A stretch of 64,000 nt of DNA from the NCBI RefSeq assembly GCF_900109685.1, contig NZ_FOBB01000001.1:1302001-1366000 (forward strand), in the 5' to 3' direction. This document shows positions 54,130 through 62,493 of the stretch, in pieces. The notes below the pieces were generated by a model. It saw nothing but the letters and a program-made list of their open reading frames with translations. It did not search any database and had not been told where the DNA came from. The position numbers and the translations under genes are program-made. Each line of letters starts with the position of its first letter. Positions within the stretch are counted from its first letter, which is position 1. The DNA comes from Chitinophaga rupis (lineage in GTDB: Bacteria > Bacteroidota > Bacteroidia > Chitinophagales > Chitinophagaceae).

Positions 54130-57100
54130 TTACTCCTCTTCGGTCAGGGCTTCCTCCTCCAGGTTGTGCAGGGCTACATGCAGTTTATTATCCTTCACAA
54201 AATTGCACCAGGGACATTCCTCTTTACCGCAGCCGGTATAAAACTCCTTATTCTGAATTTTGGCCCAGGTGCTTACGATCTGCTGAGTAACGGTGGTTAC
54301 ATCCTGCGGGGTGATCTGCACCTTTTGTTTATGATATACCTTTTGCTTATTGGGCTCAATAAAATCAAACTCCGTGCTTACCACCTGCCAGTTCTTTAGC
54401 TTATAGTTGTCCAGCAATATCTTATAGAACACGGCCTGCCGCCAGTAATCGCCCCCGTTGGGATGGCGCTCATTGGGCAGCTCAAACTTTTTATATTCCT
54501 TGATGGCTTTTTCATAATCGCCGGTTTTATAGTCCACCACATTCACCTGGCTGCCGTCAAATTCCAGCTTATCCACTTTCCCTTTTATGGGCACACCGCT
54601 TACCACTACATTACGCACATTACGTTCCACGCTTACTACACGGGGCCAGCTGTTTATGTAGGTATCATAATAGTTATTGAGAATATCCCGCCCGTATTCC
54701 ATACGCCGGTCAAAGGCTTCTTTGGTGAAGGATTCCCGGTTACGGCGCATGCTCCAGGCAAAATCACGCAGAAATTCTTCCTTGGTGGGGAAAACGTTTT
54801 GCGGGTTTTCCTGCATTTTCTGGAACAGCTTTTCCAGCGCGTAGTGCACAGCCGATCCAAATTCCGTATTCTCCGAACGGCCGGTGGGCACCCGTACCAG
54901 GTTCTTATAAAAGAAGCCCAGCGGACAGTCCAGGTAATTGTTCAGCGCTGTTACGTTCATCACAAAACCAGCCAGCAGGGTATCTATAAACTGCTGGTCT
55001 ACCCGCGCTATTTCCGGCGCCTGGCCTTTGGCGTAATTCAGCAGCTCAAAGGCAAACAGGTCTTCCTCCGCCAGCTCCATTTTGGCGCCGGGCAACGGAT
55101 GCTGTTCCAGTATTTCTGTAATAAACATGCTGGGTTCCAGCGGCTTGCCATCCTGCCGGAACTCGGGGTAGCTGATATACAGGTGCTTTTCTGCCCGGGT
55201 AATGGCTACATAGAACAGGCGGCGCAGCTCCTGCTCGTCGGTAGAGGTGCTTTGCGTTACAAACACCGTATCAGGGAAAGAGAAGCCACTGCTGTTCTTC
55301 CGTTTCTTTTCCCACAGGTGGGAGTTGGTGCCGGCCAGGAACACATGCTCAAACTCCAGCCCTTTGGATCCGTGCGCGGTAATAAGATTTATGCCCTTAT
55401 CATTACCGGCTACCTGCACCAGTGGTATGGGAATGCCATTGCTTTCCATGAGGTTCACCATTTCCATAAGGGAGGTTACATTCAGGTCCGGGTTGCGGTG
55501 GGTTTCTTCTTTAATGAAATCAAACAGCGCCTGTAAGATCTTCATCAGCCAGATCTTTTCCGGCGACTGCATAATATAGCTCATTACCCCGCCGTCATTA
55601 ATAATGTTGGCAAACAGCTGCTGCAAAGTAATATTATGCGCTTCACCGATCCATTTTTCCACCAGGCTGCTTACGTTCATCATGGCCTGTTCCGGCGCTT
55701 CTGTAAATAAGGTCAGGTTGCGCGTTTTCTGCCATTCCTGTAAATACTGGCGGATGGATGTTTTTTCCTGGAAACCTTTTTCCGCTACCCGTATGCTTAT
55801 TTTGGCTACTTCTATGGGTGGTATGTTGTAAAAGTCAAAGTGCAGTATAGAGAACAGCAGGTCGTCACCGCTGTAGGGCGTATCCAGCTCACAGGCTATG
55901 TAACGCAGCAGGGTTAATACTTTGCGGGCAAAGGGTACTTCAAATAAATTAATATTACGTTTGGAGTAGATGGGCAATCCGCTCAGGCGGAAGTACTGCG
56001 CCAGCTCCTCGCCATACCGGTTCTCCCGGTATATGACCGCTATTTTTCCCGGCGCCACGCCTTCTTCCAGCAGGCGGGTAACGGTATTGGTAATACCGGC
56101 CATTTCATCGCGGGCAGTATTATAACGTTGTATAATGGGCGGTATGGAAAGTGGCGTGAGCTTAGCATTGCTGGCAGTAAGCTCTTTGCTGAGGCCCGGC
56201 AGCTGGTTCACCAGGCGTGAGCCGCCGTTATTATCTATCAGGGCCATGGCCACATCCAGTATATTCTGTACGGAGCGGTAGTTTTGTGTAAGCACTACGG
56301 TAAGCAATGTGTCAGCAAAGCTGCCGGCAAACTGCTCCATATTCTCTATGTTGGCTCCCTGGAAGCGGTATATGCTCTGGTCATCATCGCCCACCACAAA
56401 AATATTCGGCAGCTCTTCGTCTTTGATCAGCAGCTGTATAAGCCGGTTCTGCGTACCGCTGGTATCCTGGTATTCATCCACCAGTATGTACTGGAAGCGT
56501 TCCTTATAATCGGCCAGCAGGTTGGGATGGTTCTCAAATGCGCGGATCACCCAGTTGATCATATCATCAAAATCGTAGCGGTTGGCGGCCTGCATCATAG
56601 CCTGGAACACATCAAACTGCTCTACTGCGGCCTGTAAGCGGGCCATTTTTTCCTCTTCCACCGCTATTTTATCCGTACGTACATCGCCCTTCTTAAATGT
56701 TTTGGTGGCGCGTTTGCAAATGTATTCATCGCGCTGCGGCAGGCTGTCTAAATATTCTTTAATACAGCCGCGAATATAGTCTACCGTCCAGCCTTCCCGT
56801 TTCATGGTTGAGAAAAGGGAGGCCAGGTTCTTCATATCAAAATACACATCGCCCCGGTAGCGTTTCAGCGGGTTATCTTTCGTAAAGCCATCGATCAGCT
56901 TTTTAAGCAGCTGAATTTTTTCCAGCTCGGAAATAGCATCCAGCACATTTTTTTCAAACAGGGCCAGGTTATCCTGTATCACCTCATTACAAAAGGAGTG
57001 AAAGGTATGTATGCTTACGCGGTACGCATCCGGGCCTATAAAGTCCGTAAGGCGTTTACGCATGGCCACGGTGCCGGCATCTGTATAGGTGAGGCACAGA

Positions 57101-57300
57101 ATGTTCTGCGGCAGGAAATCCGTATCCTGTAATATTTTACCGATACGGCTGGCCAGTATTTGCGTTTTACCGGTACCCGGGCCGGCAATTACCATTACCG
57201 GGCCTTCCGTATTATCTACGGCCTGACGCTGACGCTCATTCAAACCTGTATATACTTCCTGGAAACGCTGCTGGTGATGTTGTGATAATTCGCGGGACAT
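54130..57300 (-). CDS. UvrD/Rep-family helicase with C-terminal Fe-S (AddB-like) nuclease domain
   Basis: Superfamily 1A helicase of 1056 residues fused to a PD-(D/E)XK nuclease. Helicase motifs: AGPGTGKT (40-46), LCLTYTDAGT, VDEYQDTSGTQ, VVGDDDQSIYRFQGA, TQNYRS, TAHGSKGLEFEHVF and VAITRAEKHLY. The nuclease has VDKLEFDGSQVNVVDYKTG (acid pair and Lys, about residue 913) and an iron-sulfur cysteine set of the AddB type: one in YLDCPLGFF (about residue 790) and three in CGKEECPWC near the C-terminus. Such enzymes process DNA ends. A separate AddA or RecBCD partner is not in the window, so it may act alone. Confidence 0.93.
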   Translation of the reverse strand: MSRELSQHHQQRFQEVYTGLNERQRQAVDNTEGPVMVIAGPGTGKTQILASRIGKILQDTDFLPQNILCLTYTDAGTVAMRKRLTDFIGPDAYRVSIHTFHSFCNEVIQDNLALFEKNVLDAISELEKIQLLKKLIDGFTKDNPLKRYRGDVYFDMKNLASLFSTMKREGWTVDYIRGCIKEYLDSLPQRDEYICKRATKTFKKGDVRTDKIAVEEEKMARLQAAVEQFDVFQAMMQAANRYDFDDMINWVIRAFENHPNLLADYKERFQYILVDEYQDTSGTQNRLIQLLIKDEELPNIFVVGDDDQSIYRFQGANIENMEQFAGSFADTLLTVVLTQNYRSVQNILDVAMALIDNNGGSRLVNQLPGLSKELTASNAKLTPLSIPPIIQRYNTARDEMAGITNTVTRLLEEGVAPGKIAVIYRENRYGEELAQYFRLSGLPIYSKRNINLFEVPFARKVLTLLRYIACELDTPYSGDDLLFSILHFDFYNIPPIEVAKISIRVAEKGFQEKTSIRQYLQEWQKTRNLTLFTEAPEQAMMNVSSLVEKWIGEAHNITLQQLFANIINDGGVMSYIMQSPEKIWLMKILQALFDFIKEETHRNPDLNVTSLMEMVNLMESNGIPIPLVQVAGNDKGINLITAHGSKGLEFEHVFLAGTNSHLWEKKRKNSSGFSFPDTVFVTQSTSTDEQELRRLFYVAITRAEKHLYISYPEFRQDGKPLEPSMFITEILEQHPLPGAKMELAEEDLFAFELLNYAKGQAPEIARVDQQFIDTLLAGFVMNVTALNNYLDCPLGFFYKNLVRVPTGRSENTEFGSAVHYALEKLFQKMQENPQNVFPTKEEFLRDFAWSMRRNRESFTKEAFDRRMEYGRDILNNYYDTYINSWPRVVSVERNVRNVVVSGVPIKGKVDKLEFDGSQVNVVDYKTGDYEKAIKEYKKFELPNERHPNGGDYWRQAVFYKILLDNYKLKNWQVVSTEFDFIEPNKQKVYHKQKVQITPQDVTTVTQQIVSTWAKIQNKEFYTGCGKEECPWCNFVKDNKLHVALHNLEEEALTEEE

Positions 57301-57435
57301 GTAGCAAAATTACGGGAATCGCTTTACTTCTGGGGAAAGTGAAAGGTGATCTCTCTGCGCAGGTGCTGTATCTCGTTCACCTTTCACGTGATATTTGATC
57401 ATCCGGCAATAGAACAAGGGACGGGAACGGATTGT

Positions 57436-58434
57436 TCAGCTACCTAAAGGAATATACACGGAAATATTACCTACCTCATGTGAGCGGGTACCTTTCAGGG
57501 AGGCGCTTTGTGTTTTTTGGGTAAAAGCTATCTGGAAGCGGTGAAAGGCAATGCCCATCCCATAATCTATTCGGGTATTCCAGGGCAGCAGGGTGGCCTT
57601 GTTGAAAGATTTACGCACTTCAAACCGGCTATTGCGCCAGCTAAACAGGCCGCCTTCCAGCAGGGCATTGTACCAGGTATACTCCACCGTGGGGCGCAAA
57701 AAGGCATAGATCTGCAGCTTTTTTCCCCGCTGTGCGCTGCCTGCCCTGATACCAAAATAAGGGTTCATATGCCCTATGCGCAGGGTGGCATGCACGGCAC
57801 CACCATCCAGCATGGTACCTACATTAGCTGAAGCGCCGCCAATAAGCTCTACAGAAGGGCCGGGCTGCCATACCATTCTTTCATAGGTAAAGTTGTAGTT
57901 AAGCAGCGGGGCATTGGGCAGCTGGTTTTCCCAACCCATGGGCGGTTCATAATTCAATACATTATGCACCCACTTCTGGGCATCTTCCGCAAAAGACAAG
58001 GGGCCCATTACGCCCATGACCAGCTCCGACTGCAGGCTGAACTTTCTTACCGGGTCATAGGAATCCAGCCCGTGGCTCAGGAACAGTGCGCCGGAGTAGG
58101 AGTAATCATCCGGCAGATACTTGGTTTCACTCAGGTTCTTAGGTGTTATCATTACCTGCATCACGCTCCAGTGATAGGTGTTAATGGCATTTTTACCCGT
58201 ACGTGGCAGTATGAGCTTATCTAAAAAACGGGTGGGTTTCTTTTTCTGGTAAAAGTAATCTATACGGGTGCCGTTGGTATAAGATTCATCGGTACCCTGC
58301 CCGCGGATATTCAGAAAATCATTGTCCTCATATATGCGCAGCAGGTGATGAATGCTATCGGCCGTGCTGATTACCTGGCAGTTAGCTTTAACAGCTAAAA
58401 ATAATAATAGTGCTCCTGTCAATAATGCTCTCAT
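57436..58434 (-). CDS. LpxR-like lipid A 3'-O-deacylase
   Basis: Outer-membrane enzyme that removes the 3'-acyloxyacyl group of lipid A. A 332-residue barrel with signal peptide MRALLTGALLLFLAVKANCQ, then IYEDNDFLNIRGQGTDESYTNGTRIDYFYQ, which matches the N-terminal motif of LpxR (ENDxF, TDxYYTNG type), and a long series of beta strands. The C-terminal strand is GNISVYIPLGS. The active-site His of LpxR is probably in LFLSHGLDSYDP. Function is inferred from this similarity. No LPS gene adjoins it. Confidence 0.85.
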   Translation of the reverse strand: MRALLTGALLLFLAVKANCQVISTADSIHHLLRIYEDNDFLNIRGQGTDESYTNGTRIDYFYQKKKPTRFLDKLILPRTGKNAINTYHWSVMQVMITPKNLSETKYLPDDYSYSGALFLSHGLDSYDPVRKFSLQSELVMGVMGPLSFAEDAQKWVHNVLNYEPPMGWENQLPNAPLLNYNFTYERMVWQPGPSVELIGGASANVGTMLDGGAVHATLRIGHMNPYFGIRAGSAQRGKKLQIYAFLRPTVEYTWYNALLEGGLFSWRNSRFEVRKSFNKATLLPWNTRIDYGMGIAFHRFQIAFTQKTQSASLKGTRSHEVGNISVYIPLGS

Positions 58435-58851
58435 ACTTCCTGTTTTACCGTTCAGTTTTATTCAATGCATTACAGCGGTAGCAGTGGCAGGTTGGCATAA
58501 CAATATGTCAGTGCTGAATTAATCAGCATGGCATAGTATTAACAGTTTTGTCAGTTGCAGGAGTTTGGGATAGTGGTATAGTAAACGACAGATCTAGCGA
58601 TCAATAACTATGCCGGGGGCCTGGTTATTGGCTGAATAAAGATAGGATTTGGGGACAAGAAATCTTATTGAAAATTGTCTTGTGCATCATATATTTTCTC
58701 TATGGGCGTAACATTGCCAGGAAGCGGCCGTTATAAAAACAGTTGTTCTTTTAACCATTATTTTTACTTAATATGCAAACGTTCGTTTGTGAAACCGCAT
58801 AAGATTACTGTAGATACATTTTTATTTTTTAACCATTAAACCCAATTTGGT
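58435..58851. other. Gap upstream of microviridin-type precursor genes
   Basis: About 417 bp, A/T-rich in the last 150 bp, between the divergent LpxR-like and precursor genes. No gene supported. A run TACATTTTTATTTTTTAACC (58815-58834) may hold a promoter, but no exact TAnnTTTG is seen. No Shine-Dalgarno is evident at 58852. Confidence 0.45.
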
Positions 58852-59013
58852 ATGCAACCCAACAACCAAACCCAAAAGCCCTTCTTTGCACAATTCCTGG
58901 AAGACCAGGCCCCGCAACAGGAAGAAAGCCGTAGCACCGGATCAGCAGAAAATTTAATGACATTAAAATTCCCTTCTGACCGGGAAGAGGACGGCGGCGA
59001 TTGGCTGTACTAA
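58852..59013 (+). CDS. Microviridin-type (graspetide) precursor peptide 1
   Basis: A 53-residue RiPP precursor. The leader holds PFFAQFLE (residues 10-17), the motif that binds the ATP-grasp ligases of microviridin clusters (PFFARFLE). The core region reads TLKFPSDREED (37-47), followed by GGDWLY. Against the microviridin core TxKYPSDWEE, the linking residues are all there: Thr37-Asp43 and Ser42-Glu45 for two esters, Lys39-Glu46 for the amide. Position 40 is Phe instead of Tyr and position 44 Arg instead of Trp. It is followed 59 bp later by a second precursor. Start is the ATG at 58852. Confidence 0.9.
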   Translation: MQPNNQTQKPFFAQFLEDQAPQQEESRSTGSAENLMTLKFPSDREEDGGDWLY

Positions 59014-59072
59014 AAGTCATCACAACATTGGCAGTATCCCTGCTTTTTTTAACAATCTAAACCCTTTTAATT

Positions 59073-59243
59073 ATGCAATTGGACAATCAGGTGCAGAAGC
59101 CTTTTTTTGCTCAATTCCTGGAGGCGCAACAGTCCGCTGAAGGCCAGGAAAACGGCATTTGGCCCATTATTACGAGTAAGCTGACAGATCATCCGAATGA
59201 AACACAAAAGTTTCCTTCTGATGGGGATGAAACCGATATCTAA
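59073..59243 (+). CDS. Microviridin-type (graspetide) precursor peptide 2
   Basis: A 56-residue RiPP precursor with the leader motif PFFAQFLE (10-17) and a core TQKFPSDGDETDI at the C-terminus (44-56). Linking residues are Thr44, Lys46, Ser49, Asp50, Asp52 and Glu53, so the first ester acid is Asp52 where microviridins usually have Glu. Between leader and core lies a longer linker (ENGIWPIITSKLTDHPNE) than in precursor 1. The two leaders are nearly identical around the motif but the linkers differ. Followed 21 bp later by a terminator-like hairpin and then the ligases. Confidence 0.9.
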   Translation: MQLDNQVQKPFFAQFLEAQQSAEGQENGIWPIITSKLTDHPNETQKFPSDGDETDI

Positions 59244-59264
59244 ACCGGTAAAACTTTCATCGTG

Positions 59265-59299
59265 CAAGCAATAGCCAACGGGCTATTGCTTGTTTTATT
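59265..59299 (+). terminator. Intra-operon terminator between precursors and ligases
   Basis: CAAGCAATAGCC/GGCTATTGCTTG, a perfect 12-bp stem with an AACG loop followed by TTTTATTA. It ends 10 nt before the ligase ATG. It would lower ligase expression relative to the precursors. Confidence 0.85.
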
Positions 59300-59309
59300 A
59301 ATAAAGGGC

Positions 59310-60275
59310 ATGATACTTTGCATTACGCACACACAGGATTATTATACCATAGATAAGGTGCAGCAGCACCTGGAAAAAATGGGTCATGCCACCTGGCGCC
59401 TGAACTCCGATGAATTTGGCACCCAATACCAGTTTGAGTATATACCGGGTAAGGACATGTACCTGCAGCAAGGCGCAAAACGTATAGCCGCCGCCGATAT
59501 TACCGGTGTGTGGTACCGGAAGCTGTGGGCGCTGCAAACACCTTCTGCGCTGGATACGGCCTACATACCGGTGTTCAATAAAGAATACCGCACCAGTCTG
59601 CATATTTTTTTTGATGCGCTGCAGCAGGTTCCATGGATCAATAAAATGGAGACAGATCATGCAGTGGGTAACAACAAGCTGTTACAGCTGCAGGAAGCGC
59701 AGCTGAGCGGCTTAACCATACCCCGTACCCTGCTTACCAATAACCCCGGGCAGGTGCAGGCTTTTTATACGGCCTGCCAGGGTAATATGATCATGAAGCT
59801 GCACGGCGCTTTAAGCCGCAGCATGGATGCCAGCGGTGCATTTTTTCCTACTACCCGTGTTACAGAACAGCATTTATTGCAGCTGGATACGCTGGCTTAT
59901 TGCCCCATGATATTCCAGGAATATGTGCCCAAAGCCTATGAGCTGCGTATAGCTTATGTGGATGGGGCTTTTTATACCGGTAGAATCAATGCCGTGCTGG
60001 ATGCCGCCGGGCAAACAGACTGGCGGGCAGCCCACGTAACCCTGCCCTGGGAACCCTACTTGCTACCGGATGCAGTAGCTGCCGGCTTACATACATTTAT
60101 GCAGCGGCTTAACCTGCCCTTTGGCGCTATAGATATGATACGGCGGCCGGATGGGGAGTACGTGTTCCTGGAAGTAAACCCGCAGGGGGAGTGGGGCATG
60201 CTGCAAAAATACCTGGGCTATCCCATTGCTGAAACCATTGCAGAAAAACTTGTAAATAAGATACAACATGGCTAA
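59310..60275 (+). CDS. mvdC: Microviridin-type ATP-grasp ligase, MvdC/MdnB-like (amide-forming)
   Basis: A 321-residue ATP-grasp ligase. N-terminus MILCITHTQDYYTIDKVQQHLEKMGH, then GVWYRKLWAL, CPMIFQEYVPKAYELRIAYV and, near the end, GAIDMIRRP with FLEVNPQGEWG, the metal-binding ATP-grasp motif. The GEWG form with the LQ following is closer to MvdC/MdnB, which closes the lactam ring after the esters, than to the next gene. The open frame starts at 59262, but that region is the terminator hairpin; the ATG at 59310 gives the family N-terminus. It overlaps the next gene by 8 bp. Confidence 0.9.
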   Translation: MILCITHTQDYYTIDKVQQHLEKMGHATWRLNSDEFGTQYQFEYIPGKDMYLQQGAKRIAAADITGVWYRKLWALQTPSALDTAYIPVFNKEYRTSLHIFFDALQQVPWINKMETDHAVGNNKLLQLQEAQLSGLTIPRTLLTNNPGQVQAFYTACQGNMIMKLHGALSRSMDASGAFFPTTRVTEQHLLQLDTLAYCPMIFQEYVPKAYELRIAYVDGAFYTGRINAVLDAAGQTDWRAAHVTLPWEPYLLPDAVAAGLHTFMQRLNLPFGAIDMIRRPDGEYVFLEVNPQGEWGMLQKYLGYPIAETIAEKLVNKIQHG

Positions 60276-61266
60276 ACAAAAGGTAGTTATCATTACCCAT
60301 ACCGCAGATAATATTTGTATAGATACCGTAAGCCGCTTTGTGCACGAAGCAGGGGGCGAAGCCATTCGCTTTAACGTAGATACTTACCCGTTACATACCC
60401 GCTTAAGCTCCATATACCAGCAGCAGCAACAGCACATTTTCCTGGAAAATGAAACCGGCGCCCATACCCTGCACGATGCAGCCGGCATCTGGTACCGGCG
60501 CAGCTATAACGTTGGCAAAGGGCTGCAGGATGCGCTGGATAAGGAATTCCGGCAGGCTGCCATGCAGGAAACCAAACGCACCCTGTTTGGTATGATGGAG
60601 GCCCTGGATATTTTCCAGATGGAGCGTTTCAGCGTATACCGCCGCCTGGAAAGTAAGGAAGAGCAATTACGTATAGCCGTTGCCTGTGGGTTAAAGGTGC
60701 CTGCCACCTGTATCAGTAATGATGCCGCTGCCATCCGCCGGTTTATAGATACTGTAAACGCGCCGGTGATCACCAAAATGCAAAGCTCTTTTGCCATTTA
60801 CCGGGAGGGCATAGAACATGTGGTATTTACCAACGCGGTAGATGAAAATCATTTGCAGGAGCTGGAGAGTGTGCAGTACTGCCCTATGGTGTTCCAGGAG
60901 CGGATCGGGAAACAGCTGGAGCTGCGGGTAACTATTGTTGGGTATGAGGTGTTTGCTTTCAGCATTAACTCTGCCGTGTCAGAAAGGGCTGCTACAGACT
61001 GGCGTAAGGAAGGCGCTGCCCTGATACAGAGCTGGGAACCCTACCGCCTGCCGGATGAGGTGCAGCAAAAGCTGCTCACTTTTATGGACCGTTATGGGCT
61101 TAACTATGGCGCTATTGACCTGATACTGACGCCTGATAATCAATACTATTTCCTGGAAGTAAATGCTGCCGGGGAATATTTCTGGCTGGATGAGCTGTGC
61201 GATAACGCCATTTCCCGGCAAATAGCCCAGGTGCTTATGGGAAAGGCCGCCCATCGCGGCGCCTGA
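60268..61266 (+). CDS. mvdD: Microviridin-type ATP-grasp ligase, MvdD/MdnC-like (ester-forming)
   Basis: A 332-residue ATP-grasp ligase with VVIITHTADNICIDTVSRFV at the N-terminus, GIWYRRSYNV, PVITKMQSSFAIY, CPMVFQERIGKQLELRVTIVG, DWRKEGAALIQSWEPYRLP and FLEVNAAGEYFWL. These agree with MdnC/MvdD, which installs the two ester bonds, as does the WRKEG...QSWEPY segment. It starts 8 bp inside the upstream ligase, so the two are translationally coupled. Asn in LEVN and Glu in GEYF are expected at the metal site. No further gene of the pathway follows. Confidence 0.92.
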   Translation: MAKQKVVIITHTADNICIDTVSRFVHEAGGEAIRFNVDTYPLHTRLSSIYQQQQQHIFLENETGAHTLHDAAGIWYRRSYNVGKGLQDALDKEFRQAAMQETKRTLFGMMEALDIFQMERFSVYRRLESKEEQLRIAVACGLKVPATCISNDAAAIRRFIDTVNAPVITKMQSSFAIYREGIEHVVFTNAVDENHLQELESVQYCPMVFQERIGKQLELRVTIVGYEVFAFSINSAVSERAATDWRKEGAALIQSWEPYRLPDEVQQKLLTFMDRYGLNYGAIDLILTPDNQYYFLEVNAAGEYFWLDELCDNAISRQIAQVLMGKAAHRGA

Positions 61267-61306
61267 CACGAATTATGCATTTTTGTTATCTAATGAAAAC
61301 GAATGT

Positions 61307-61350
61307 TATCCGTACTACGTATATATTTGTTCTAATACCTGGTACGGATA
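61307..61350 (+). promoter_or_regulatory. Putative promoter flanked by an inverted repeat, upstream of anti-sigma-like gene
   Basis: TATCCGTAC (61307-61315) and GTACGGATA (61342-61350) form a perfect 9-bp inverted repeat that flanks TATATTTG (61322-61329), an exact -7 box. The arrangement resembles an operator around a promoter, or a hairpin downstream of mvdD. Confidence 0.45.
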
Positions 61351-61407
61351 GGTGAATGCACGGGGAACTGTATATTTAATCCATTCCACGTATCCGCCAT
61401 TAAAAGT

Positions 61408-61887
61408 TTGTCATTGGATCTCAAAACATATATAGACAGTGGGGCAATTGAGTGCTGCCTGCTAGGGTTGGCTACTCCCGACGAGGAGGGGCAGCTGGAT
61501 CATATGCGGCGCCGGTATCCCGAGCTGGAATCTGAAATTTCAGTGGTAGCATTTAAGCTGCAGCAGGCTGCTATGGCAGGCGGGGTTACGCCGCCTGCAC
61601 AGGTATGGGAATACATTAGCCATAAGGTGCAATGGGAAACCGGTGAAAAGCGCCGCCGTCGTAAACGCCGGGAGCCACCAGCCTATACCGTTATTAACTT
61701 ACAGGAAGCGCCGCGCAACCAGCATATGCAGGTAAGCATCTGGTGGCGTTGTATCTTTATTGGTTTATGTGTGCTGCTGATAGCGCTGCTGGCAAGCAGC
61801 ATTTATTTCTATAACAAATACCAGGAGCTGGAAAACAGGCTGCTTCATAATTATCCTGCATCAACCGCTCCTGCTTCAACAAAATAA
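61408..61887 (+). CDS. Anti-sigma factor-like membrane protein (short form)
   Basis: A 159-residue protein whose N-terminus, LDLKTYIDSGAIECCLLGLATPDEE, follows the N-terminal pattern of Bacteroidota RskA-type anti-sigma factors (IxSGxIExYxLGLAxxxE). A basic stretch (EKRRRRKRREPP) precedes one transmembrane helix (IFIGLCVLLIALLASSIYFY), and a coiled YNKYQELENRLL closes the chain. Typical RskA proteins have a large periplasmic domain after the helix; here only about 25 residues follow. No ECF sigma gene is adjacent. It has a TTG start (61408 or the in-frame TTG at 61414, which agrees better with the family). Confidence 0.75.
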   Translation: MSLDLKTYIDSGAIECCLLGLATPDEEGQLDHMRRRYPELESEISVVAFKLQQAAMAGGVTPPAQVWEYISHKVQWETGEKRRRRKRREPPAYTVINLQEAPRNQHMQVSIWWRCIFIGLCVLLIALLASSIYFYNKYQELENRLLHNYPASTAPASTK

Positions 61888-61970
61888 CCTTTACCGGTGT
61901 TTAACTGGTATATTTCTTGCTTTTGTATCGTGCAAAAGTTGAGATTTGCAGTCAAATTAAATTTTAACAG

Positions 61971-62480
61971 ATGAAGATGAAAAATCTTGCCCTGGCAGCA
62001 TTATGCCTGATCGTAGCATCCCTGTTTGCCGTTTCCTGCGCCAGCTCATCCGGCGCTACCTCCACCACACAGGACATTTCTAAAAGCAGTGTAAAAGGTA
62101 ACTGGGTGGTTACCGACATCCAGTTTGAAGGGATCCCCGCCAACAGTAAGGTAACTGTGTTTGATGAGGCTTCCTATAACTGCTTTAAAGGCAGCAACTG
62201 GGTATTACCTTCCAATGGCAAAGGTTCTTATACTTTATCGGCCACTTCAGATGGGTGTACTACTGCTACCCAGCCCATTATGTGGTCATTATACAAAAAT
62301 GGCGGAGCCAGCATGTTTCAGTTTAAGAAACTGTCAGAAGGGGTAAAAGCCAAAAATGTAACAGATGGTTATCGGGTAGAGCTTAGCTCTAACGATGGTA
62401 ATACAATGGTGTGGAAAGCACCGGTAACCTTTGAAGGTAACAGCGCATATATCATTTATACGCTGCAGAAAACCAGGTAA
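61971..62480 (+). CDS. Lipocalin-like lipoprotein
   Basis: A 169-residue envelope lipoprotein: signal peptide ending AVSC (lipobox, Cys about residue 23). The mature part fits the lipocalin-like family of Bacteroidota: VKGNWVVTDIQFEGI (the GxW start), SYNCFKGSNWVLPSNGKGSYTL, DGCTTATQPIMWSLYK, and YTLQKTR at the C-terminus. A beta-barrel that may bind a small hydrophobic ligand; function unknown. Single gene followed by a perfect 23-bp hairpin. Confidence 0.85.
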   Translation: MKMKNLALAALCLIVASLFAVSCASSSGATSTTQDISKSSVKGNWVVTDIQFEGIPANSKVTVFDEASYNCFKGSNWVLPSNGKGSYTLSATSDGCTTATQPIMWSLYKNGGASMFQFKKLSEGVKAKNVTDGYRVELSSNDGNTMVWKAPVTFEGNSAYIIYTLQKTR

Positions 62481-62493
62481 GCTTACCCGAAGG

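Noticed and set aside
54463..55536. Open frame of 357 codons antisense to the helicase gene
   Set aside because: No recognisable domain, and it overlaps helicase motifs on the other strand.
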